Source: Pegoplata infirma (taxonomy: Eukaryota; Arthropoda; Insecta; Diptera; Anthomyiidae). From it: a DNA stretch of 64,000 nucleotides. Position numbers and translations under genes: made by a program. Below are positions 22,301 through 33,463 of this stretch, in pieces (position 1 is the stretch's first letter; each line of letters starts with the position of its first letter). The stretch covers positions 136,635,453 through 136,699,452 of the forward strand of contig OY992539.1 of assembly GCA_963921195.1 (NCBI GenBank), written 5' to 3'. A model generated the notes under the pieces. It was not told where the DNA came from. It saw only the letters and a list, made by a program, of their open reading frames with translations, and did no database searches.

Positions 22301-25300
22301 GAGACCGACCCCCATTTATTTTTACCCTACAACATTTTTTCAAAACATACCTATGCCCTATCTCCACTCCCTAAGTAGGCTCCCATACAAATAACAGTTG
22401 GAGGAAATTTTATAAAAATGTAATTTTGTATGGGAGCCTACTTAGGGAGTTGAGATAGGGCGTAGGTATATTTTGAAAAAATGTTGTAGGGTAAAAATAA
22501 ATGGGGATCGGTCTCACTAATGACCCCTCTCGGACGCACCATTGGACCGTTAGAAGCTGATTAAATAAAACAAATTTACAAAAAATAAAAAAAATTGTAT
22601 GGGGACCGCCTTAACAGTTAAAGATAGAGGGTAGGTGTGTTCAGAGAAAATGTTTGGACTAAAAAAATATTGTAGGTCAGTCATATATTTTGTTGCTCTA
22701 AGGGCATTATTAGGGCAGTTAGAGCAGTTGAAACAAATTTTAAAACATGTCGTTTTGTGTGGGAGCCCCCTTAGAAATTGGAGATAGGGTTAGTTTGTTC
22801 CAAAGAAATGTTAAGACGTAAAAAATAATGGGGTTCGGTCTTACAAAGGACCCCTCTATGACGCACCATTAGAGCAGTAGAAGTGATTTTAAGATTGGAA
22901 AATTAGGGCCTGTGTGAAACGGTAGCAAAGTATGATACTTAGTAAATTTTTGACAATCCTGAGGTGAATAAAATTTCACTAGCCCATGGGGCTAGTAGAA
23001 TTTTTGACAACATCTCTAGTTTAAACTTCTGCATTTTTTATAAAATAATTATTTTTTATGTTATTGTAATGCATTATGCATTTAATTATAAATAATGCAT
23101 TATTTCAAACTTTCAAATAATACATAATGTAACCAAATATAAGTCATCCATGTTATAATGTTTAGAAATAATAAATATGAAATACATTTTTCCAATAATC
23201 ATGCATTATGTAGCAAATTATTAGTAATGCATTATTTTTTACTTTAAAATAATACGTTGTGGAACAAATGTTTGGTAAGACATCCTAAAATAATGCTACA
23301 AATAAGGTATATACATTACCTGGTAATGTGTTATATAATCACTACCCATTACCAAAGTTTTGCTGGGTTGTTATTTATTACAGGGAGCAGTTCGGAATGC
23401 CATATTCCTCTGGATAAACCAATCAATTCTGAGGTTTGTGGACAAATGGATAGAAATATGTATCAAAAATAGCTGAAATTTAGAGATTGCGATTACTTAC
23501 ATCAATGATTTTTATTATTTGCATTGCGGACGTGTGACAATTGGATTTAAGTATTTGCATTACAGACGTGTGGAAATTAGATTTCGGTGTTTGTGTATTC
23601 GGTCAAATAGTAAAAAACGAATTGCAATTACGAGTCGGGTTCACTATTGTCTTAAGATTTTCCTGATTTATGTACATTTTCGTAAATTTTTAAAAAGCAA
23701 TAGAATGCAGAACATCAGTTTTTTTGCTACATTTTTATATGTGATTGATGTTTATATATATGAATTTTGTGTAAATAAATATCTAAATTAAGCATCAATA
23801 ATTTTTTTTGTAAAGATTTTAATGAATAATAATAAATATTTCCAAAAAAATCATATTTAAATATTATTTTTTATTTTTATTTGGGGGTATATTTTCAAAT
23901 GTCAAAAATTTACTGCTTTCAAAAAAGCTACCATTTCACACAGCAAAAATATAAAAAAAATTCACCATAGAAAAAATATTTTCTACCATAGCACTTTGCT
24001 ACCGTTTCACACACACCCTTACAATAAAATTTTTTAAAAAAATTTTAAAAAATAGTAATAATCGTTATCCCACGATCCTCCTGGGCAAAAAATTTGTAGA
24101 ATTGATAGAAGTTTTACACAAAAAAATTTCAAAAAAATCGAAGAGTACAAACATTTTCAAAAATGAGATTTAAATTTTAAAACTTAAAAATCGCATACTA
24201 GAGCGCTTTTAAGAATTTTTGGAGATTTTTTTTTTTTAAATACGTAAAAAAACAAAAATTTTTAAAAAAACAATTTGAAATTTGGACCATTATTGAAGAA
24301 GTTATGATTAAAAGAAGTTTGAGTAAAGGAGCAAACTACCAATTTTTAAAAATTCGATATCTTTTGAACGGGTCATCAAAAAAATCTGAAAATTTACCAC
24401 GAAGGAGTTTTCGAAGGGTACTAAAAACTGTTAACAAATTAGGAAAATCTAAATAAAAAAAATTTCAAAGTGTCCGATTTGACATGGAATGCCCATATAC
24501 ATATTTGGTAAAAGTTTGAAAAACCAATTTTTTTTTGTAAAGAAAATGTAAAACTTTTTTGAATTTATTAAAAAAAGAAATTAATAATTTTTGAGTAAAT
24601 TTTTAATTGACACAATTAAAAACTTAATTAAAAAAGACTTGAGTAAATTTTTAATTTCGTCAATTAAAAATTTATTAAAATTTTTTGGCATACATTTTTA
24701 TTAAAAATTTAATTTACTCAATTATATTAAATTACTCAATGTTTTTTTCTGTGCATCAATGCGTTTTTTAATCTATAAGTTTTTTAATTAATTTTTCTTT
24801 TATAGGATTTCTGCAGTTCTTTTTAATTAAGAATTTTGTTTTTTGGTTAAATGTCATTGGTTATGATGCATGGAATAGATTCAAATACTTGGAGAGTGAT
24901 TATGATGCTAAGCGTCACAAACATCAACTACTGTTTTATTTAATTTACGTAAATGGAATGTCAGCAGCATTTACCATTGCACATTTTTGCATACATTATC
25001 ATAAAATCATTCAAATCTGTCATACAGACATTCAGGCTATATCTTGTGTAATGTCAGGTATGTACACTGAAATTATTAAACTAAAAAATAGGAAAATTAA
25101 CTAAATTCAAGGAAAATTGATAATGATTTAGCTCCACTGACATGTTTTTCTTCTTTAAACTTCATATTTTTCTAAAAAATAAGGAAAGATAAAATGATAA
25201 ATTTAATTTATTATTTTATTGGACCTTTATAAAAAGGCCTCGAGCTCAAATATTTTATTTTCTAAATTAAAAAAAAAATGAAAGATAAAATGTTTTAATA

Positions 25301-27698
25301 TTATGCCAATTTAAACTAAAAAATGGGAAAAATTTATTATTCCCTACACCACACTGTGGTACAGGGTATAATGATTTTGTGCTGATGTTTCTAACTACCC
25401 GAAATATTGATCCTATACCCACTTTTAAGTTTACAGATCGACTCAGAATCACTTTTTGAGTCGATTTTGCTATGTTCGTCCGTCCGTCTGTTTGTAACCT
25501 GTGTAAACACGATACATGTCGCAATTTTTAATCAACTGACTTGAAATTTGAAACTTAAGCCTCTTTTGGCCCAAAAACGAAAATGGAAAAAATCGGTACA
25601 CATTTAGACCTACACTAAAAAAAAAAAAAACTGGTAAAAGTTGACAAAATTTTGAAAAATTTTTTACGAGGACTCTAGTTAATTTACAAAAAAAAAAACA
25701 GTTGTTATTTTACAAAAATGATTTTATTACGAGGATTTATGTTGTTTAACAAAAAAAAAATATTTTTTTTGTAAATTTACCATTTTGGTTTGTAAATTTA
25801 CCATTTTTTTAAACATATTTACCATTTTTTCTTGTAAGTTTACCATTTTTTTTTTTTATTTTCCGGTTTTATAACAATATTTTTAGCAATAAAATTTGTT
25901 ATTTTACAATTTTTGGCGCATTCAAAATTACGAGAAAATCCTCGTAATTTTACGAGAATTTTACCTACCACCTATTTTACGAGAATATCCTCGTAAAATC
26001 ACGAGATTTTTTGGTAACTTTACAAGGTTTTTTGTTTTGAGTGTAGCCCCCATACAAAGGTCCTCTTAAGTTTTGGTTCAAATGACTCTAACAACCGTAC
26101 ACTCAAAAAAAAAACTTGTAAAGTTACCAAAAAATCTCGTGATTTTACGAGGCTATTCTCGTAAAATAGGAGGTAGGTAAAATTCTCGTAAAATTACGAG
26201 GATTTCCTCGTAATTTTGAATGCGCCAAAAATTGGTAATATAACCAATTTTATTTGTAAAAATATAGTTTTAAAACCGGAAAAATACAAAAAAAAATGGT
26301 AAACTTACAGGAAAAAATGGTAAATATGTTTAAAAAAATAGCAAATTTACAAACCAAAATGGTAAATTTACAAAAAAAAAAAAAAATTTGTTAAACAACA
26401 TAAATCCTCGTAATAAAATCATTTTCTGTAAAATAACTGTTTTTTTTTGTATATTAACTAGAATCCTCGTAATAAATTTTTAAAAATTTTGTTAACTTTT
26501 TTTGAAATATTTTTCAATAAAAAAAATTGTGTTTTTTGTTAAACAACATAAATCCTCGTATAACGTAATTTTTGTAAAAATTACATTTTTTTTGTTATTC
26601 AAAAAGAATACTCGTAATAAAAACTTTGTTGTAAAATTTCCATTTTTTTTTGTAAAATAACCTTTCAAAATGGTAGAATACAATTACGAAAATAAACTTG
26701 TAAAATTACCAAAAAAACTGTAGTTCTCGTTTGAGCAAAGTACAAGATTTTTTGTTAAAAAACAAGGAAAATTGTTAAATATTGGTAGAACGGGATTACA
26801 AGGCATTTTACCAGGCGTTTTACCAGTTTATTTTTTGAGTGTATTATATTAGGTATCTTTTTGAAATTTGGCAGGTAAAAACACGTCTTCACAAATCACC
26901 ATTCCGAATTTAAGAGGAATCGGACCAGTTCTTCTTGTAGCCCCCATACAAACCACCTTCCCGATTTTTACATAAATCTCTTAAAGTTCATGAAAATTGA
27001 AAATATTTAATTAAAATTTTGTTTATGGACCATTTTTAGACTCAGGCCCCATTTGAAAATTTCTGCCGATATTCAGTTAAAGCGGTTTATTGTCATCAAA
27101 TTGAAGCCTATTTTACTCAAATTTGATTTGTGATAGTTTTTTACACTTATTAAAGATTTGATAAAATATAGATCTAATCGGTCCATGTTTGAAATTGGGA
27201 CCCATTTTCCGGGAAACTCTGGTGTAGGGTATTATATGGTCGGTACCGACTAAAATTTTCTTACTTGTTTTTTTTTTTTTCATTTCAGTCTACGATATTT
27301 TGCACAATCAATTTTATTTTGCACCACTTTATGCATTTATTTTATTCATAAACTTGTGCATCTATGGATTCTTGTTATATAAAATTTATGCAATTCGCCG
27401 CGATGTCAAGATATTAAAAGGTAGCGAAAGATCAGTGAGAGAATAGTAAGTGTTAAATTTAAAATTTGTAAAAAAATAACATGTAAAATAATAAATTTGT
27501 TCTTGCTATTTTAGTGCAACAATGATCCTCCGATTATTTGTGATCCTCGAGCCTGCTTGGATATTAAAATATATATTTTATGACTTTAAATATGTAGTAC
27601 TAATAATATTTATTCTTAATTATGTCGACAGTATTTTGGTATTTATATTATTTGTTTTAAGGCGAAAAGTTTTTAAATTATTGAAAATTATAAAATAA
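19238..27698 (+). CDS. Methuselah-like receptor gene 2 (five exons, first exon not found)
   Basis: Exons 19238-19355, 20955-21152, 24806-25057, 27289-27445 and 27515-27698 join to 909 bp (302 residues and TAA). In order they encode the end of the extracellular domain (NNTEFCFAQ, later a second Cys), TM1-TM2 (FLSSWILMLPTLAVYIIFKKL, then FYLSAKV), TM3-TM4 (FFLIKNFVFWLNVIGYDAWNRF), TM5, and TM6-TM7 ending FVLRRKVFKLLKIIK. The FWLNV..D.W motif in TM3 and the IFILFVLRR-like end of TM7 are typical of insect Methuselah-like receptors (secretin-type GPCRs; cell surface; ligand unknown). All four introns have GT..AG ends. Gene 3 has an additional phase-0 upstream exon with a signal peptide; no equivalent is seen between 4290 and 19237. 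Either it lies unrecognised in the repeats or this is a pseudogene in the making. Every visible exon is open. Confidence 0.78.
19356..20954. other. Gene 2 intron with repeats
   Basis: Contains AT-rich relics shared with 35330-35940 ('AATAAATTTTCAAAGTTTGTTAGA') and a probable MITE at about 20310-20885 with GTTGTT/AACAAC-rich inverted ends. No coding signal. Confidence 0.5.
20955..21152 (+). CDS. Gene 2 exon: TM1-TM2
   Basis: 198 bp, phase 1 in and out. Acceptor TTTTAG at 20954, donor TG|GTAAGT at 21152. Same length as the gene 3 exon. Confidence 0.8.
21433..24494. mobile_element. Large foldback element with nested Harbinger-type insertion
   Basis: Arms of about 965 bp run 21433-22400 and 22410-24494 (the latter interrupted), starting GGGGCATTCCATGTGAAATC and ending with its near complement. 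The centre is near 22405. The open frame at 21799-22299 lies in an arm and is not a known protein. A shortened copy is at about 28217-28670. Confidence 0.85.
22906..24018. mobile_element. PIF/Harbinger-type non-autonomous element
   Basis: Ends GGGCCTGTGTGAAACGG and complement of GGGTGTGTGTGAAACGG, flanked by 3-bp TTA (22903-22905, 24019-24021). TTA/TAA 3-bp duplications with GGG-starting ends are typical of PIF/Harbinger. The opposite foldback arm shows the empty site. No transposase; the short frames at 23257 and 23519 match nothing I know. Confidence 0.85.
24806..25057 (+). CDS. Gene 2 exon: TM3-TM4
   Basis: 252 bp, phase 1 in and out. Acceptor TTATAG at 24805, donor TCAG|GTATGT at 25057. 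Carries FWLNVIGYDAWNRF and a second helix (LLFYLIYVNGMSAAFTIAHF). Confidence 0.8.
25613..26044. mobile_element. MITE family B (CTCGTAAAATTACGAG interior), copy 1
   Basis: Inverted ends TACACTAAAAAAAA and TTTTGAGTGTA. The interior is rich in palindromic CTCGTAATTTTACGAG motifs. The second copy at 26099-26843 lies in opposite orientation about 50 bp away. Confidence 0.7.
26099..26843. mobile_element. MITE family B, copy 2
   Basis: Starts TACACTCAAAAAAAAAACTT, ends TTTTTTGAGTGTA. Same interior motifs as copy 1, with internal duplications. Confidence 0.7.
27289..27445 (+). CDS. Gene 2 exon: TM5
   Basis: 157 bp, phase 1 in, phase 2 out. Acceptor TTTCAG, donor ATA|GTAAGT. Nearly the same sequence as gene 1 exon 3880-4036. 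Confidence 0.83.
27515..27698 (+). CDS. Gene 2 exon: TM6-TM7 and stop
   Basis: 184 bp, phase 2 in, TAA at 27696-27698. Encodes LRLFVILEPAWILKY and NYVDSILVFILFVLRR. Confidence 0.83.
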
Positions 27699-27716
27699 GC
27701 TGAAACCCTTCTTTAT

Positions 27717-28111
27717 GGTAGGAACAGAACAAGCCCGGCACGACTTTTTCCATACGATTTGACAGTTAAAAACCGTGACCGGCACGACAAAAAATTAAAA
27801 CTTATTTTATTTTATCTCCGGGTTCTCTCAATTTCCCTCCCTCTCACACTCCAGGGTTGCCGCACTTTCACAACAATTTTTAATTTTTTCATTCACAATG
27901 GTGTAACAAACGTACAGTAGTGCCAACTTAATCACATTGACTATGTGATAAGCGATTTTTTTCCGTAAAATTACTCTAATTTTATTAAAAGTTGGCACCA
28001 CTGAACAAACAAATGACATTTTTTGCCGTCGCCGTCCCCCGTCATTGTTTTGGGCCTATATTCTCCGGCAACGGCAACCGTCCCCCGTGCCGTGCTTGTT
28101 CTGTTTCTACC
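27717..28111. mobile_element. MITE with GGTAG(G/A)AACAGAACAAGC ends
   Basis: About 395 bp with an 18-bp inverted repeat (one mismatch), starting 19 bp after the gene 2 stop codon. Interior GC-richer than surroundings, with an internal inverted pair 'AGTGCCAACTT / AGTTGGCACCACT'. It may supply or disrupt the 3' UTR of gene 2. Confidence 0.78.
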
Positions 28112-28729
28112 TTTAATGAGAAAAAAAACTTATTTAACAAAAAACTTTTTTGGCGTTTGATTTAAAAAAAAAAAAACGTTGACCTTTTTGTTGTAATTTA
28201 AAATTCGTCTTGTGTGGGGCAAATAACAGCTGGAGCAAATTTTATAAAATGTAATTTTGTACAAAAAATTTGTAGAATCGATAGAAGTTTTACACAAAAA
28301 AATTTCCAAAAAAATCGAAGAGTACAAACATTTTCAAAAAGGAGATTTCAATTTTAAAACTTAAAAATCGCATACTAGAGCGCTTTTAAGAATTTTTTGG
28401 GATTTTTTTTTTTAAAGTACGTAAAAAACAAAAATTTTGAAAAAAAAATTGGAAATTTGGACCATTATTGATGAAGTTATGAGTAAAAGAAGTTTGAGTT
28501 AATGAACAAACTACCAATTTAAAAAAATAAAATTCGATATCTTTTGAACGGGTCATCAAAAAAATCTGAAAATTTACCACGAAGGAGTTTTCGAAGGGTA
28601 CTAAAACTGTAAACAAATTGGGAAATCTAAAATAAAATTTTCAAAGTGTCCGATTTGACATGGAAGCCCCATATGTATGTTTATCTAATCTTATAATGCG
28701 AGACTGAATTTAAATGTTGTTTTATTTTA
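28112..28729. repeat. Truncated copy of the large foldback
   Basis: 28217-28670 matches one arm of 21433-24494 after an internal deletion. The rest is AT-rich spacer. Confidence 0.7.
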
Positions 28730-30530
28730 TTAACCCTTCTGCATCCCTTGCATATGTGCCCTTCCTATGATCCTTTGGGTCAATATGACCCAACATTAAA
28801 ATGTAAACAAAATTCCATGTTTTAGTGTAATCAAAAATAATGAAAACTAAAATAAATCAGCCCTTCCAGAGCAATTATTAAAAAAATAAAATCAAATTTG
28901 AAATTCAACCTTTTTTACTTTGAGCCAACACTCAATGCAAAAAAATTTACAAAAAATCTAGTAAATTCACGAGAATTCCTTGTAATTTTAATTGCGCCAA
29001 AAAAACTGTAAATTTACAATTTTATTGGTAAAAAGTTGGTAAAAAATTGTAAAATTACTAGAAATCTCGTAAAATAGGAATTAGCAAAAAATCTAGTAAA
29101 GTTACGAAGTCTCCTTGTAAATTTTATCGTGTCCAAAAATTCGTAAATTTACAATTTTATTGAAAACCTTGTAAAATTACGAAATTGTTGGTTAAAAGCT
29201 TGTAAAATTACTAGAAATTCTTGAAAAATAAGAGGTAAAGTAAAATTTTTTTCTTGTTATTTTACAAGGTATTTTTTTTGAGTGTAGCTGACTGGGTAGA
29301 CTTCTGCAGAGATTTAATTCCACATAGGGCTAGTTTGACTGATGAGAAACGAATTTTCTCTGTAATTCGTTGTGCAAGACATTGGACATTAGACAACGAA
29401 AGGATGTGATCTGCTGGAAAGGCGCCCATCTCAGCTGAATACTTACCTTGGTTATATCTATATAACAAAGACGCACAACACATTCCGACTATGCTCCAAT
29501 GAGTCAATAGAGCTGGATACCCTACTGTCGTTGATGAGCTTCAACGTACTCCTTTGCACCTAATCAGATAGACGTTGAAGCACCTGCCCAGATATGCGAG
29601 TTGTATTCCATTTTCGGTCGGATATAGGTGGCATAAATAGTGAGATCAGACGGAGTGAAGAAATTCTTGCACCGTTTTAGGAAATCAAGACACTTGAATG
29701 CTTCTTTCGACACTTGAAAAACATCTTTGTTCCAAAGAACATCACATTGGATTTTCATGCCTGATTCCTCAATAGCTATTCCACCCATGGATTCAGATGA
29801 TGCTGATTCCACAAACCGTCTGTGGGTCAACACATAACATTGGGCCTTACGAGCATTAAAATCGATCCTATTTGCAAAACCCTACTCGGAGAGTGTCATA
29901 AGATCATGCTAATAAGTCTCCTGAAGAACGACTCTACGAAACAAGAGTGAATCGGACTCCAGATAATTTGCCAAGTGGTGATTGATCATGCTCTTTATGA
30001 CCTGCGAGTGCGTCAAGAAAATTGCTATTGGGCGTTAGTTTTCTCGGTTTGTTACCTCACCCTTTTTTGGGGTTGGCGGACCTTTGCGGGTTTCTCAAAA
30101 TCCCACCCACAGTACGAGAATAATGAAATTTTGAATGATAAAATAATTAACGAGAATAATAAAATTTATTCAATGAAAGCGATTTTATTGATTCTATGAC
30201 CGACAAAATTATTGATCTATCATTCTGAATGAAAATGAACCCAATTCAATTATATTCAGAAGAAGAAAAATGGTAAAGTAGAACTAAACTTGCATTATCG
30301 CTTGTTGGGTCATATTGACCCAAAGGATATTAAATGTGTGTAAATCGTGTTTTTAAATGTGGAGAGGGGAGAAAAAATTTAAATTTTATTATTTTCTTTT
30401 AAAACCATAATTTTTGTCCATGTAATGGATAAAATAAAGTTTCACGTTGATATCTTTTAATTAAAGGTAAAAGTTTTGCGTTTGAAAACCAAAATTGGGT
30501 CAAATTGACCCAAGGAGTGCAGAAGGGTTA
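28730..30530. mobile_element. piggyBac-type TTAA element with nested retroelement piece
   Basis: TTAA followed by CCCTTCTGCAT at the left, and TGCAGAAGGG followed by TTAA at the right. TTAA targets with CCCT-starting ends are typical of piggyBac elements. Subterminal GGGTCAATATGACCC motifs occur at both ends. No piggyBac transposase. Contains a family B MITE relic (about 28930-29285) and an antisense retrotransposon fragment. Confidence 0.72.
29286..29910 (-). pseudogene. Non-LTR reverse transcriptase fragment (jockey/CR1-like C-terminus), broken
   Basis: On the minus strand, one frame (29833-29564) carries EAFKCLDFLKRCKNFFTPSD and YIRPKMEYNSHIWAG, characteristic of the thumb region after the RT domain in jockey/CR1-type elements. 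A second frame (29507-29262) carries the following CCASLLYRYNQGKYSAEM part, so a frameshift lies between them. 5' truncated, no catalytic YADD present. Confidence 0.75.
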
Positions 30531-31243
30531 AAGTAAAAAACAGGTGGATATTTTATGGTTTTAAGTGAATATTTTAAGATTTTTAGTTCATATTTCACTA
30601 CTTTTTAGTGCATATCTTAGGCGCCTAAAACATAATTTTTAAGTGCATGAAGGTACTGTCCCCGATTATTATATATTATTTTTAAATAACATATAATAAT
30701 TTTTTTGCAAAATCCCAATATTTAGGCTTTAAGTGGGGACAGAAGTTTAGTGGTGTTCTATAAGGATATTCGATAAAAGGACCAAAATTACCCCTTTAAG
30801 TGGGAGATAGAGGGTTAATATTTTCTAAGAAAATAACTGCCATTAAATTTCACTATAGACATCTTTTAACATTATTTACCTCAGTATTAGATTTAATACT
30901 TTTTTTGACTCATTTTAATCGCCTTTGAAAAAAATTATAAGCTTCAGTGGGCCATAAAAAAAGAACTCGAGCTAAGTTTTTAAAACCCTTCGGGGTTTTG
31001 AACTGTTATTTATATACTTTAATTTTTTGTTTGTCCCATTCAAGATACACTCGATGACCCCAAGTTTGTTGCACAGTGTTATTAGAACAGTTCACCGACC
31101 AAAATTAATCGGTTTACCGATTAACGGTAAATCGATTGAATACCCTAGTATTTACCAGAAAAACTATTTTTTTTTTCATCAAAAATTTTATTTCAGCGAC
31201 AAAATTTTTAAAAAAAAATTACCGCTGAATGGGGTCATGCTAG
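30531..31243. other. Spacer with hAT MITE relic
   Basis: 30550-30655 resembles one half of the 12859-13431 hAT MITE (TTTTTAGTGCATAT, then AAGTGCATGA). The rest is AT-rich with no gene seen. Confidence 0.45.
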
Positions 31244-31245
31244 GC

Positions 31246-31983
31246 CTCACGTTACGCGACTAGGGGTACACCGCAAGGCGGAGTTTTAACACCTTTACTC
31301 TGGCTGTTAGTGGTACTGAAAAAACTGGGAACCATCGCTTATGCGGACGACGTCGTAATATTGTCCTGCGGGAAATATCCGGACACGATAACCGATTTAC
31401 TTGAAGGGTCACTGAAGATGGTCTGGAAGTGGGCATCAGATAACGGACTCAACGTTAACCCGAAAAAGACCGAAATAGTTCTTTTTACGAGAAAGTATAA
31501 GATCCCAAATTTTAGGAAGATTCGTGTCGGTGGAGTTGAGATTCCACAATCCCCTCATGCGAAATTTTTAGGAGTGATTTTGGACAGTAAGCTCTCTTGG
31601 AAAATGAACACATTTGAGAGAATAAAAAAGGCTAACAATGCTTACTACGCGTGTAAGAAAATGTTCGGTAGTACCTGGGGTTTAGAGCCTAGAGTTACGT
31701 ACTGGATTTATACTTCAGTAGTAAGACCAATCTTACTATACGGAGAGTTAGTCTGGTATAAGGCACTTGAAAGGGATGTGATACTAAAGCAGTTTCAAAG
31801 ACTTCAACGGCTTATGGGATGTAGTATTACAGGAGCTTTGAGAACAACATCGGCCAACTCTATTGACGCCTTATTGCACCTTATACCAATTGACGTTTTT
31901 GCGAAAGGTGAAGCTTACAAGGCTTGCCTTAGACTCAAAGAGTCAAATTGGTTTAAGTTTCGCAATTTTGGACACAGTAACAT
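31246..31983 (+). pseudogene. LOA reverse transcriptase fragment
   Basis: Begins with RGTPQGGVLTPLLW (RT motif B area) and then has YADD (catalytic motif C) within IAYADDVVILS, followed by NPKKTEIVLFTRKYK and FLGVILDSKLSW, the usual order in this group. A short piece between LLVV and LKKLGT appears missing compared with related elements. The N-terminal palm and endonuclease are absent. The frame runs through the left target duplication and would continue in the downstream part if the RTE insertion were absent. Confidence 0.82.
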
Positions 31984-32489
31984 ATATATATAAGTTCCCG
32001 TTGTTCCTATAAGGATCATAGGGCCATAACAAATTCATTCCATTTGGATCTGTCCGATGCTAAGGATTTTATTTCATTCCAGCTCAAATTATGGTTGCCA
32101 GTTTCAATTTCAATTTGGCGACGCCAGGTATGCGATGGTTTGCCTCTGCGCCGGCTACCTTGCGGGTTCCATTCGATAGCATTCTTTGTTATATCATCAT
32201 TTGGCTTTCGCAAAGTATGCCCCAGCCAACGCCATTTTCTTCTCCGTATTTCCAAATAAATAGCAGTTTGGTTAGTTTGGATCCATAGTCTTTCATTAGA
32301 AATGGTGACTGGCCAAAATATTCTTAGTATTCGCCGCAGACAGCGATTTATGAATACTTGTATGGAGTTAATATCTGTCTGCGTTGCATTCCATGATTCA
32401 CAACCATAGAGAAGAGTTGATTTTACGCAAGCGTTGAATATGCTCAGTTTGGTTCTTTTAGATATTTGAGTTGATCGCCAAATGGGGTA
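31984..32489 (-). mobile_element. RTE-type retroelement 3' fragment inserted antisense in LOA
   Basis: Flanked by a 10-bp duplication ACAGTAACAT (31974-31983, 32490-32499). On the minus strand it encodes the C-terminal part of an RTE-type reverse transcriptase (frame to stop at 32016-32018), then a short 3' UTR ending in a TATATA run. Confidence 0.88.
32016..32489 (-). pseudogene. RTE reverse transcriptase C-terminus
   Basis: 157 codons and TGA. Contains LLYGCESW, RRRKWRWLGHTLRKP and NPQGSRRRGKPSHTWRR, signature blocks of RTE/BovB-type ORFs. 5' truncated at the insertion border; the frame continues into LOA antisense sequence only by chance. Confidence 0.85.
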
Positions 32490-32497
32490 ACAGTAAC

Positions 32498-33463
32498 ATG
32501 GACAATATAAATAATATTGATTCGGATTACTTAGTGCCCAAACTATTTTTCGACCGGAAATATGAAATAAGATTTCCAACTCGAGAATATTGGTCTAACT
32601 GGCAGGACATCCCTGCAGACACCGTAAATATCTTTACCGACGGATCCAAACAAACGCATGGAGTAGGCGCGGGTTTTACGAACGTGGAACAAAACCAGAA
32701 CTTTTCTTTTAACCTACCTTTGGACTCGAGCATATTTCAGGATGAAATAGTTGCCATAACTAAAGCTGTGGAACATATCAGGGAAACCAAGGGAACAACC
32801 ATAAATTTTTACGTAGATAGTCAGGCCGCCTTGAAGGCTCTTCAAGGATATTATATTAAATCTAAACTAGTTTTACAATGTTACGAGAACTTGCAGATGC
32901 TGTCTCTACACAACCAGGTTAATTTATTATGGGTACCAGGACACAACGGAATACAGGGAAATGAAAAGGCAGATGAACTCGCAAAACTTGGAGCTGATGG
33001 TTTAGGTACCATGGTGCCAGTTTTACCACCACTTCAACACTATAAACTTAAACGGAATTCCATCAATGTTGCAAAGGCAAACAGGAGGTGGAGAGAACTG
33101 ACAACATGCAAAATCAGCAGAACTTTGTGGCCAACTTATGATCAAGGGAAAACTCAATATCTACTATCACTTACGAGAAGGGAATGCCGAGCTCTGACCG
33201 GGATAATAACTGGTCATTGTCTTATCGGCATCCATGCCAAGAATATTGGACTTACTTCAGACGCTAGTTGTAAAAGATGCGCTTCACCAGGAGTAGATGA
33301 AACGATAGAACACATACTTTGTCACTGCCCAGCTGTGGCAAGGAGTCGCCGATCCATTACCGGTCAGATAAGTTTCGGTACTTTGGAGGATATAACGCAA
33401 ATGGATCTTAGGATATTGAAAAGATTCGCAATGACTTTGAACGTGTTTAACTTGCACCGCTAG
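32498..33463 (+). pseudogene. LOA RNase H and C-terminal domain
   Basis: RNase H with all expected acidic residues visible: FTDGSK, DEIVAITKA, VDSQAAL and ADELAK, plus WVPGHNGIQGNE. After it, LWPTYDQGKTQYLLSL, ITGHCLIG and a cysteine/histidine cluster (CKRCASPG..EHILCHCPA). Stop TAG at 33461-33463. In frame with the upstream RT half once 516 bp (insert plus one duplication) are ignored. Confidence 0.85.

Larger units (their letters stand above)
21172..24753. mobile_element. MITE-like element with CACAGAAAAAAA ends, enclosing the foldback
   Basis: Inverted ends CACAGAAAAAAA at 21172 and TTTTTTTCTGTG at about 24742-24753. The outer parts carry 'TTTTTAATTG..AATTAAAAA' blocks. Nested within it is the 21433-24494 foldback. 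Confidence 0.6.
25058..27288. repeat. Gene 2 intron with MITEs and a dispersed repeat
   Basis: 25340-27270 is a dispersed fly repeat ('ACACTGTGGTACAGGGTATA' to 'GGGTATTATATGGTCGG') with a CGTCCGTCTG run near 25478. It holds two MITEs with ends related to TACACTCAAAAAAAA and 'CTTGTAAAATTACC/CTCGTAAAATTACGAG' interiors: about 25613-26044 and 26099-26843. Confidence 0.65.

Noticed and set aside
32471..33463. A host RNase H gene
   Set aside because: It is the RNase H and C-terminal part of a LOA-type retrotransposon, continuous in frame with the upstream RT half once the RTE insertion is discounted.
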